Source: JAYVJH01 sp043777595 (GTDB taxonomy: Bacteria > Bacteroidota > Bacteroidia > Cytophagales > Spirosomataceae). From it: DNA of 64,000 nucleotides. Positions 23,707 to 31,406 of the stretch are shown one piece after another. Positions within the stretch are counted from its first letter, which is position 1. Every line of letters starts with the position of its first letter. A model generated the notes under the pieces. It saw only the letters and a program-made list of their open reading frames with translations. It was not told where the DNA came from and made no database searches. The stretch lies in assembly GCA_043777595.1 (NCBI GenBank), contig JAYWHT010000110.1, forward strand, positions 27,270 through 91,269, given 5' to 3'. Position numbers and translations under genes: made by a program.

Positions 23707-24792
23707 TTATATAATTGAGCCAAAAGCCCATTCAACCCCTTGACTGTAAAACAGTTGGCCTTTGTCGATTTGTAACGGACTGTCGATATTGTTTTCGTAG
23801 AGTTGGCCTGTACCTAACCCTTGGGGGAGTGGGTTGTTAAATTCGGCAGTAAATTGGGCAATGGCATTGAGGCCGATGTTAGATTCAAGCGCAGACGTTA
23901 TCCACCAGCCAATATTGAGTCGCTGGGCGGTTTCTATCCATTCTCGGCAATGGTTAAAGCCGCCCAAAAGTGTGGGTTTGAGGATAATATACTGCGGCTG
24001 AATGGTTTTGAGTAGCTTGCGTTTTTGGGCATAGTCAAAGCTACCAATTAGTTCTTCGTCGAGGGCTATCGGCATGGGTGTTTGCTCGCAGAGTGCGGCC
24101 ATTAACTCAGTTTGCCCTTGTCTGATGGGCTGCTCGATAGAATGAAGGTCAAAATCTGAGAGTATTTTTAGCTTTTCGAGGGCATTATCAGGACTAAACG
24201 CTCCATTGGCATCGACACGAAGTGTAATATCTGAGGCTGAAAACCGTTGGCGAATATTAGCCAATACCGCACACTCTTGTTCAAAATCAATAGCCCCAAT
24301 TTTGAGTTTGAGCGTTTTGTACCCTGCTTGTAGTTTTTCGTCAATTTGTTGCAGCATCACGGCCGGGCTATTCATCCAAATTAGACCATTTATATCAATC
24401 AATTTTTGATTTACTGAAAAATCATTCTCAAAAACCACCCTTCGGCCACCATTCATAAAGTCTCGCATGGCGGTCTCAAAGCCAAATCTGACAGACGGCC
24501 AGTCGTTTTCGGTAAGTTGGTCAAGTATAATCTGTAAATTCCATTCAAATATTTCTAAATCTAAATCATTAAACAATTCGCAAATTTCTGATAGATTGTT
24601 TTCAAAATTAGGGCGATCGTCGATGCTTAGACCTTTGAGCGGGCTACATTCACCAATACCAAAAAGAGCTGGATTGTGGGCATCAAAAATTTTGACAAAC
24701 CACGAAGTCTTTTCAGTGAGTACTCCACGAGAAGTACCTGCCTCGAACTTAAATTGCAGAATGTGAGATTGAAAAGCCGCTTTTAAGGGCAT
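23707..24792 (-). CDS. menC: o-Succinylbenzoate synthase
   Basis: The 361-residue product is an enolase-superfamily enzyme with the catalytic KLKIG lysine, metal ligands in RVDANGAF, SIEQPI and ALDEELIG, and the second lysine in ILKPTLLGG. MenC dehydrates SHCHC to o-succinylbenzoate in menaquinone synthesis, the main respiratory quinone pathway of Bacteroidota. Other men genes are not in the window. It is divergent from lpxK with 68 bases between them. Confidence 0.92.
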   Translation of the reverse strand: MPLKAAFQSHILQFKFEAGTSRGVLTEKTSWFVKIFDAHNPALFGIGECSPLKGLSIDDRPNFENNLSEICELFNDLDLEIFEWNLQIILDQLTENDWPSVRFGFETAMRDFMNGGRRVVFENDFSVNQKLIDINGLIWMNSPAVMLQQIDEKLQAGYKTLKLKIGAIDFEQECAVLANIRQRFSASDITLRVDANGAFSPDNALEKLKILSDFDLHSIEQPIRQGQTELMAALCEQTPMPIALDEELIGSFDYAQKRKLLKTIQPQYIILKPTLLGGFNHCREWIETAQRLNIGWWITSALESNIGLNAIAQFTAEFNNPLPQGLGTGQLYENNIDSPLQIDKGQLFYSQGVEWAFGSII

Positions 24793-24860
24793 GGTTTAGG
24801 ATAATTTAAAGAAATATATATGCAAATTAAGGAAAAACAAATTTACTTTGCGTACAAGAT

Positions 24861-25895
24861 ATGAACAATTTACTAAAATATTTTTTACGCATCTCGCTTT
24901 TGCCATTTAGCGTGCTTTATGGCCTGATAACGGCCTGTCGTAATTTGCTGTTTGATTGGCGAATCAGATCAGTGTATATTTCTTCAATCAAGACCATTAA
25001 CGTTGGTAATTTGGCGGTGGGTGGTACAGGCAAAACACCCCACGTTGAGTACCTAATACGACTATTGCAAAACAAATATACAGTCGCCACCCTAAGCCGA
25101 GGCTATGGCCGCAGTACGTTGGGGTTTATAGCTGCCAATGAATATTCTACCCCTCAAAGCATCGGCGATGAGCCTTTTCAGATATTTCAAAAGTTTGATA
25201 TTCCTGTTTTTGTTTCAGAAAAAAGAGCCATTGGCTTACAACAAATCGAACAAATAGAGCCTAAAATTAACTTGGTATTGTTGGACGATGCTTTTCAACA
25301 CAGAGCCATAAAGCCAACAATAAATATATTACTGACCGACTATAATAGTTTATTTGTCAATGACTTAGTGCTTCCATCTGGCCGACTACGAGAGTGGCGT
25401 ACAGGTGCCAGCCGTGCCGATGCCGTGATAGTGAGCAAATGCCCCAGTACTATTTCTGAACAACAACAACTCGAAATTTGTATTGAAATTAAAAAATATA
25501 CAAAATCCCAAACACCTGTCTTCTTCTCGACCATCAGATACGGCTCTCCCCTACCCTATTTTTCAAATCAGCCTAATTTTGACCTTCAAGAGTCAGTCGT
25601 TTTACTGTCTGGCATTGCCCAGCCTCAGCTTTTTGAGCGGGACGCTCGGCAGCATTTTGATGTGGCGCAGCATTTGATTTTTAAAGACCACTATGTTTTC
25701 AAGAATCAAGATCTTGCGACCATTCAGTCAAAAATAGTGCTAACGACTGAGAAAGACGTCGCAAAAATCAGGCCACATCTTCACACCACCGACTCGCGGT
25801 TTTATTATTGGCCTATTGGAGTGTATTTTTTAGATAATAGTAGGGCAAATTTTGATGAGTGGATAGATGCTGGCTTGAAAAAACAATGTAATTGA
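24861..25895 (+). CDS. lpxK: Tetraacyldisaccharide 4'-kinase
   Basis: The 344-residue product begins with a membrane-associated helix (LLKYFLRISLLPFSVLYGLI), then an unusual P-loop NVGNLAVGGTGKTPHVEYL, the LLDDAFQHRAIK segment with catalytic Asp, and LPSGRLREWRTGASRAD. LpxK phosphorylates the lipid A precursor at the 4' position at the inner face of the inner membrane. The family length is normal and all motifs are present. Confidence 0.95.
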   Translation: MNNLLKYFLRISLLPFSVLYGLITACRNLLFDWRIRSVYISSIKTINVGNLAVGGTGKTPHVEYLIRLLQNKYTVATLSRGYGRSTLGFIAANEYSTPQSIGDEPFQIFQKFDIPVFVSEKRAIGLQQIEQIEPKINLVLLDDAFQHRAIKPTINILLTDYNSLFVNDLVLPSGRLREWRTGASRADAVIVSKCPSTISEQQQLEICIEIKKYTKSQTPVFFSTIRYGSPLPYFSNQPNFDLQESVVLLSGIAQPQLFERDARQHFDVAQHLIFKDHYVFKNQDLATIQSKIVLTTEKDVAKIRPHLHTTDSRFYYWPIGVYFLDNSRANFDEWIDAGLKKQCN

Positions 25896-25921
25896 ATACA
25901 AAATTTTTTTTGTTATTTTTG
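25892..25921 (+). promoter_or_regulatory. Promoter of xisH-xisI, Bacteroidota type
   Basis: TTG (25892-25894), 19 bases, then TATTTTTG (25914-25921) match TTG-N19-TAnnTTTG exactly. It partly overlaps the end of lpxK and lies 22 bases before the GTG start. Confidence 0.7.
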
Positions 25922-25943
25922 TATTTAGAAATGATAAAATTAA

Positions 25944-26366
25944 GTGGCAAAAGACATTTTTCACAACATTGTAAAAGAATCATTGATAGCCGATGGCTGG
26001 CTAATTACACATGATGGCTATCGATTGCTGACCGAATTACTCAAAGATGCACTAATAATTGATGTTGGTGCAGAAAAATTTATTACTGCTACCAGAAATA
26101 TCGAAAAAATACCCGTAGAAGTAAAAAGTTTCTTGGGCGATTCGCTTATTTATGACTTTCACGGAGCATTAGGTCAGTTGTTGGTATATCAGGTAAATTT
26201 AGAGCATCAAGAACCCGATAGAAATCTTTATTTGGCTATTCCTGAGGCAATTTATGAACGAATGTGCCAACAGCGTATCTTTGAAGTAGTTGCACAACGA
26301 TACAAAATCAATTTTTTAATTTATGACCCCATCATTAAACAGATATTGAAATGGATAAAGAATTAA
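25944..26366 (+). CDS. xisH: XisH family protein (PD-(D/E)XK-like)
   Basis: The 140-residue product (GTG start) begins AKDIFHNIVKESLIADGW and has the XisH core: D40 in LIIDVGAE, then VEVKSF (E59, K61), the D...ExK pattern of restriction-endonuclease-like folds, and HGALGQLLVYQ. In heterocyst-forming cyanobacteria XisH helps excise the fdxN element together with XisF and XisI. No XisF recombinase or interrupted gene is seen here, so the role must differ. The gene overlaps xisI by 16 bases. Confidence 0.9.
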   Translation: MAKDIFHNIVKESLIADGWLITHDGYRLLTELLKDALIIDVGAEKFITATRNIEKIPVEVKSFLGDSLIYDFHGALGQLLVYQVNLEHQEPDRNLYLAIPEAIYERMCQQRIFEVVAQRYKINFLIYDPIIKQILKWIKN

Positions 26367-26701
26367 AAACAAAACAGTACGAGGATATAATAATCAAATA
26401 TCTGTCTGACAATCGGACTATTGCTACTGAACAGGAGGGGTACGAACGACTTGTTTTATCGGATAAAGAACAGCACCATTATCAACTTTTGGCTACGGGT
26501 TGGGCTACACCAAGTCGTTTTGTTAATTCTATATTGGTACATCTACATATCAAGCCAAATGGAAAAGTATGGTTATTGGAAAATAATACTGAGTTGCATG
26601 TCGGCGATAGCTTGGTTTCTTTGGGTATTCCAAAAACTGACATTGTATTAGGTTTTCACCCACCACAGCTACGTCCATATTCTGGCTATGCTGTGGCATA
26701 A
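26351..26701 (+). CDS. xisI: XisI family protein
   Basis: The 116-residue product has the XisI features: an N-terminal helix (KTKQYEDIIIKYLSDN), HHYQLLATGWATPSRFVNSILVHLHI, and a C-terminal GIPKTDIVLGFHPPQLRPYSGYAV. XisI is the usual partner of XisH. The overlap and shared promoter suggest a two-protein complex. The function outside cyanobacteria is unknown; a toxin-antitoxin- or nuclease/inhibitor-like pair is one possible reading. Confidence 0.9.
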   Translation: MDKELKTKQYEDIIIKYLSDNRTIATEQEGYERLVLSDKEQHHYQLLATGWATPSRFVNSILVHLHIKPNGKVWLLENNTELHVGDSLVSLGIPKTDIVLGFHPPQLRPYSGYAVA

Positions 26702-26808
26702 TTGGGGTACTACTGAAACGATGCAAATACACTCAAATCTATGGTTTTTAGATTCTCATAAAAAATGAACAGAAAAATATAGCAATCTAAAAGTTGGGTT
26801 TTACCCTC

Positions 26809-28056
26809 CTACCCAAACCGCAGCGGCTCAAAAGCCTGAATGTTCATAGATGTTTGCTGATTGGTAATGACCTCCGAAACTAACTTGCCCGTGGCTGGCC
26901 CTAAACTTATGCCCATCATGCCATGGCCTGAGGCGAGTGTCACGTTTTCAAAATGCTTGATACGGCCAATGTACGGCAGCCCGTCGGGCGAGCAAGGCCG
27001 TAGCCCTCGCCAAACGGTTTGTATTTCGGGCAATTTTACTTCTACATCAGGATAATAATTGTTGATAGCCTGCACAATACCCCGCACACGGTTTGGATTT
27101 ACGCTCAGGTCTGTTCCCACAATCTCCATCGTACCTGCAAAGCGTAGTTGGTCGTGCATTTGGGTAGCTGTGGCACGGGCTTCGAGCATAATGGCGGGTA
27201 CTTTTACTTTTGTAGTTGGGTTGTCAATCATAAAACTATAGCCTTTACCGCCTTGTAGCGGCAACGAAATACCCAGTTTATTGGCCACAACAGGCGACCA
27301 AGCCCCTGCCGTTATGACCACTTCATCGGCTACTATTCTTTGATTTTGAGTCTGAATGGCCGTGATTTTTGTAGTATTTTTTTCAAAATCTATAACTGTT
27401 TCATTTTCATAAAACTTTACGCCTTTGTTTTTGAGGTATTGTACCAAATTCTTAATCAGCAAGTTAGGGTTTATCTGGGCATCGCCTGGGTAAAATACTG
27501 CTCCCCGAACGTCTATTTTTATATCTGGCTCTAAGGCTTGTATTTCTGAGGCCGACAAAAAATGTGCTTCTATGCCTGCTTCATTGGCCGTATGCGTTTC
27601 TTCTTTCATTTCGGCTTCGGCACTTGCATTTTTGAAGAGCATGGCTAATCCTTGTTCTTTCCAACCAAAAGGTATTTTGGCTTCTTGATTGAGGTCTTGA
27701 AACAGGCTTTTACTGAGCAAACTGATGTCTCTCAAAACAGGAATAGAATACCGCACGTGTGCCACTGTGCTGTGTTTCCAAAACAAATAACCCCATTTAG
27801 CCAGCGCATAGTTGAGGCGAGGTTTGACATAAAACGGGCTGCTGCTACTCAACATCCAGCGCAAGCCTTTGGCTATCATACCGGGTTGCGCCAGCGGAAT
27901 GATATGGCTCGGTACAATCATACCTGCATTGCCAAACGAGCAACCATCTGCAAAACTACCCTGCTCGACAACGCTGACCTCACAGCCCGATTGCTGTAAA
28001 TAATAAGCCGAAAACAAGCCATTTATTCCACCCCCAATTATTGTTACTGATTTCAT
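26809..28056 (-). CDS. FAD-dependent D-amino-acid dehydrogenase-like oxidoreductase
   Basis: The 415-residue product is a DAO-fold flavoprotein with the N-terminal TIIGGGINGLFSAYYLQQSG, the CSFGNAGMIVPSHIIPLAQPG segment seen in DadA relatives, and the C-terminal GHGMMGISLGPATGKLVSE FAD motif. It probably oxidises a D-amino acid or imino acid such as hydroxyproline or proline isomers. The substrate cannot be read from the sequence. It diverges from fabD with 117 bases between them. Confidence 0.85.
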   Translation of the reverse strand: MKSVTIIGGGINGLFSAYYLQQSGCEVSVVEQGSFADGCSFGNAGMIVPSHIIPLAQPGMIAKGLRWMLSSSSPFYVKPRLNYALAKWGYLFWKHSTVAHVRYSIPVLRDISLLSKSLFQDLNQEAKIPFGWKEQGLAMLFKNASAEAEMKEETHTANEAGIEAHFLSASEIQALEPDIKIDVRGAVFYPGDAQINPNLLIKNLVQYLKNKGVKFYENETVIDFEKNTTKITAIQTQNQRIVADEVVITAGAWSPVVANKLGISLPLQGGKGYSFMIDNPTTKVKVPAIMLEARATATQMHDQLRFAGTMEIVGTDLSVNPNRVRGIVQAINNYYPDVEVKLPEIQTVWRGLRPCSPDGLPYIGRIKHFENVTLASGHGMMGISLGPATGKLVSEVITNQQTSMNIQAFEPLRFG

Positions 28057-28127
28057 TTAGTTTTAGGTTTTTTACAAAGTTATCAAATTTATGTCTGATT
28101 TTATTGCTTCTTATTGCTAAATCCATC

Positions 28128-28145
28128 GTTTGTTTGTTTGTTTGT
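28128..28145. repeat. Tetranucleotide repeat (GTTT)4 before fabD
   Basis: Four GTTT units plus GT lie 28 bases ahead of the fabD start, in the space where promoter elements containing TTTG are expected. Confidence 0.7.
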
Positions 28146-28173
28146 ATTCAAAATTAACCAATAACAAATTTCA

Positions 28174-29052
28174 ATGACTGCATATATTTATCCGGGACAA
28201 GGCTCTCAATTTAGTGGCATGGGCAAAGAGTTGTACGACACCTCAGCCTCGGCTCGTGCGCTTTTCGACAAAGCCAACGATATTTTAGGTTTTGACATCA
28301 CCAAAATTATGTTTGAAGGCCCAGACGAAGCCCTCAAACAGACCAATGTAACGCAACCCGCTATCTTTATTCACTCCGTGGCTTTGGCTTCGACCATTAA
28401 CAATTTTGCGCCCGACATGGTAGCAGGCCACTCGCTCGGAGAGTTTTCGGCATTGGTAGCCGCTGGTGCGCTGTCGTTTGAAGACGGCCTCAAACTCGTA
28501 TCGCAACGTGCCGATGCCATGCAAAGGGCATGCGAGCTAAACCCCTCAACAATGGCTGCCGTGCTAGGATTGGACGATGCCAAAATAGAAGCAATTTGTC
28601 AGTCCATTGATACAGAAATCGTTGTAGCGGCCAACTACAACTGCCCCGGGCAAGTCGTGATTTCTGGCTCGCACGAGGGCATCAGATTGGCTGGCGACAA
28701 ACTCAAAGAAGCTGGTGCAAAACGTGTGTTACCGCTACCTGTTGGCGGAGCGTTTCACTCGCCACTCATGGAGCCTGCCCGTACCGAATTGGCCGAGGCA
28801 ATCGAAAATACTGTTTTTGCCACTCCCAAATGCCCGATTTATCAAAACGTCAATGCCCAACCAGCAACTGACATAGCAACCATAAAAGCCAATCTAATAG
28901 CACAACTCATCGCCCCCGTCCGTTGGACACAGTCGGTCGAAAACATGATAACCGACGGTGCTACGCTTTTTATAGAATGTGGGCCGGGCAAAGTTTTACA
29001 GGGATTAGTCAAAAAAATAGCCCCCACTACCAAAACAAGTAGTGTAATATAA
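28174..29052 (+). CDS. fabD: Malonyl CoA-ACP transacylase
   Basis: The 292-residue product has the GQGSQFSGMG start, the active-site AGHSLGEFSAL serine, the conserved Gln and Arg positions (VTQPAIF, SQRADAMQ) and the GGAFHSPLM histidine. FabD loads malonyl groups onto acyl carrier protein at the start of fatty acid synthesis. No other fab gene is adjacent, and the length is normal. Confidence 0.96.
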   Translation: MTAYIYPGQGSQFSGMGKELYDTSASARALFDKANDILGFDITKIMFEGPDEALKQTNVTQPAIFIHSVALASTINNFAPDMVAGHSLGEFSALVAAGALSFEDGLKLVSQRADAMQRACELNPSTMAAVLGLDDAKIEAICQSIDTEIVVAANYNCPGQVVISGSHEGIRLAGDKLKEAGAKRVLPLPVGGAFHSPLMEPARTELAEAIENTVFATPKCPIYQNVNAQPATDIATIKANLIAQLIAPVRWTQSVENMITDGATLFIECGPGKVLQGLVKKIAPTTKTSSVI

Positions 29053-29136
29053 AATAATTAAGTACCTAAAAATCAAACTATTAACAACTATTGATAAATG
29101 GTATTGATAAATGATAAAGTTTTTTTTTAATAATAC

Positions 29137-29167
29137 TTGACTGAAATAGTTTTAAATCGTACTTTTG
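29137..29167 (+). promoter_or_regulatory. tRNA-Gln promoter
   Basis: TTG (29137-29139), 20 bases, then TACTTTTG (29160-29167), a clear Bacteroidota promoter 18 bases before the tRNA. Confidence 0.75.
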
Positions 29168-29184
29168 CACCATCAAATCATCAC

Positions 29185-29255
29185 TGGCCGATGGTGTAAC
29201 GGTAACACAGAGGTTTTTGGTGCCTTTATTCCAGGTTCGAATCCTGGTTGGCCAA
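29185..29255 (+). tRNA. tRNA-Gln (anticodon TTG)
   Basis: The acceptor stem TGGCCGA pairs with TTGGCCA (one G-U pair). The D stem is GTGT/ACAC, the anticodon loop TTTTGGT gives TTG, and the T arm is CCAGG-TTCGAAT-CCTGG. The anticodon stem GAGGT/GCCTT has two wobble pairs. CCA is not encoded. Confidence 0.93.
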
Positions 29256-29268
29256 CATAGTAAAAGCG

Positions 29269-29296
29269 AACCCCTTGGAAGCAATTTCAAGGGGTT
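29269..29296 (+). terminator. Terminator after tRNA-Gln
   Basis: AACCCCTTGGAA pairs with TTTCAAGGGGTT around GCAA, followed by TGTTTTTG. From here to 29446 I see no further feature. Confidence 0.88.
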
Positions 29297-29446
29297 TGTT
29301 TTTGTGTACGAAATATAGCCATACATTCATTTTTGGGCTTGTTAATATTTAAGACAAATACTATTGAGTGCAAATGCCATTCATATAACTCAAACAATTA
29401 AACTTTCGAGAGTATTGTTTTGTTATGACACCAAACAACACTCACA

Positions 29447-31378
29447 TTGAACAGACTTCGATTTATATCACTGATTTTCGTTGTTTTCGTCAATCAGGCC
29501 GTAGCCCAGCGTATTTATGGTGGGTTCATGGACAGGCGTGTGCTTTCAAGCACACCATATAGTTATGGTTTTGGTTGTAGTTATTTCATTGACAAGGCCA
29601 GCTTGGCGGCCATGCCAGCGCAAATCAAATTGAGCATCTATCAAAAAAGTGATGATAGACTAATGCGTACATTTGCCGCTCAAAAGCGACCTTCAAATCC
29701 TGATTTTACGGCCACCAACTGCAACAAAGAACTCAAAACGAGTTATATATTAGTCGATTATACCATTGAACAGATACTAAAACCCGATGAATTTAAAGAT
29801 GCCGAGGGCTACTACGTTGTCTCTGAGTCGTTGGGAACAAGAGCCGCAAGCGACAATACAACTTCTGGGGGCGTAGTGCTTTATCACTGGTTTTCGCCAG
29901 GTTATTTGTTTGAAGACATAGATAAAAGTAAAGGCCGAGTAACAGTACAGTGGAAACCCGATGCCTATAATTATTTTTGTAATAAACTCTCCAATACCAT
30001 CAGCATAATAGTAAAGTTCGACCCCGAAACGGCAGTAAACGGCTCTACGATAGATTTCCCGTTGTTAGGCTCGACCTGTCGGCAAGCAGCACCGTTCACT
30101 AATGCCTCTGGCACATTGCCATTCAAAGAAATAGACTGGAATACGGGCTTTAGCAAAACCAACCAACTACCCGGCGGTGGGCCAGGTGTGCCACTCAACC
30201 CACCTGTCATACTCGACTATGCACGAGAGTTGCAGATTATTATTTCGGCCACTCCCGCCAGAACGGGTATTTACACAACAGGATATGTGTTTGCCCTGTT
30301 TAGAGATAAAGTCAAAATGTGTGAAATTTATAGAGAATATCAGCTACAAATCGTCGATTGCCCTACATCACCCAAAACTACAATTAGACTCAGTGAAGTA
30401 GCAAAACCAAGTATATTGGCCGATGAAAAACTGTGTGAAGGCGAAACCGTACAGCTCAACGCTGGAGTAAAAGATAGCCAAGTAACCTACGAATGGGCCA
30501 AGGGTGGCATAAAAATAACGGGTGCGACCGACTCGACTTTGGTAGTAAAAGAAGCTGGAAACTATACGGTTACGGTCAATAAAAAAGGAAGTTGCGACCC
30601 TGCACTGTCAGACAACCAGACGATTGTTGTACTGTCAAAACCCAACGCCACCATAACGTCGTCGGTAGCCAATGGTGTTTTGTGTCCAAACAGTAATATC
30701 AAACTCACAGCCAGCCCCAATACCACCGACTGGGTTTATCAATGGTTACGAAACGACCTACCCTTGACTGGCAACGGAGCCGTTTATGACGCAACACAAG
30801 CTGGAAAATACAGCGTGAAAGTCTCAGATCCAAATAAATGTACCTCGACTACTTCGACGGTTTTTGAAATAACGTCTGCCCCACCGACAATTGTTCAAAT
30901 CGATTCAATTTTGAGTTTGTGCGTAGATTCGTCTCGGCCTTACAAGCTATCGGCCAGTCCAAAGGGCGGCGTATTTGCTGGCTTGGGCGTAAAAGGCGAT
31001 TCACTTTTTCCAAATTTGTTAAACATTGGCCGCAACGAAGTAAGTTATAATATCAACAAGACAGTAGATTGTTTGATCGGAAAAACTACAAAGGTTTTTT
31101 CGGCTACCATTTGTGGCAAAGCAAACTTGCATATTCCTGACGCTTTTTCGCCAAACAATGACGGTATCAATGACACTTGGCAAATAATAGGCCTGGACGA
31201 GTACCCAGAAGCCGAGCTAACGGTTTTTGACCGTTGGGGGAATGTGGTTTTTAACCAAAAGAGTACTAATCAAAAACCATTCGATGGTCAAAACCTACCG
31301 ATGGGCGTATATGTCTATCAGATTTTGACAAAACCCAATGGTCTCAATTTTAGAGGATCGGTAACGTTATTAAGATAG
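29447..31378 (+). CDS. Secreted protein with gliding-motility-associated C-terminal domain (type B sorting)
   Basis: The 643-residue product uses a TTG start and has a signal peptide (LRFISLIFVVFVNQAVAQ). It has an N-terminal beta-rich region, two Ig-like repeats (LCEGETVQLNAG and LCPNSNIKLTAS, each followed by AGxYxVxV), and a C-terminal CHU_C domain (IPDAFSPNNDGINDTWQI ... ELTVFDRWGNVVF ... GVYVYQI). This domain directs export by the type IX system and cell-surface attachment. The substrate is unknown; such proteins are often adhesins. No ATG in frame gives a better start. Confidence 0.88.
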   Translation: MNRLRFISLIFVVFVNQAVAQRIYGGFMDRRVLSSTPYSYGFGCSYFIDKASLAAMPAQIKLSIYQKSDDRLMRTFAAQKRPSNPDFTATNCNKELKTSYILVDYTIEQILKPDEFKDAEGYYVVSESLGTRAASDNTTSGGVVLYHWFSPGYLFEDIDKSKGRVTVQWKPDAYNYFCNKLSNTISIIVKFDPETAVNGSTIDFPLLGSTCRQAAPFTNASGTLPFKEIDWNTGFSKTNQLPGGGPGVPLNPPVILDYARELQIIISATPARTGIYTTGYVFALFRDKVKMCEIYREYQLQIVDCPTSPKTTIRLSEVAKPSILADEKLCEGETVQLNAGVKDSQVTYEWAKGGIKITGATDSTLVVKEAGNYTVTVNKKGSCDPALSDNQTIVVLSKPNATITSSVANGVLCPNSNIKLTASPNTTDWVYQWLRNDLPLTGNGAVYDATQAGKYSVKVSDPNKCTSTTSTVFEITSAPPTIVQIDSILSLCVDSSRPYKLSASPKGGVFAGLGVKGDSLFPNLLNIGRNEVSYNINKTVDCLIGKTTKVFSATICGKANLHIPDAFSPNNDGINDTWQIIGLDEYPEAELTVFDRWGNVVFNQKSTNQKPFDGQNLPMGVYVYQILTKPNGLNFRGSVTLLR

Positions 31379-31406
31379 AGTAAGATATTTTTTTTTAATA
31401 ATGACC

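Noticed and set aside
29081..29326. Minus-strand open frame of 81 residues over the tRNA
   Set aside because: It lies across the tRNA-Gln gene and its terminator.
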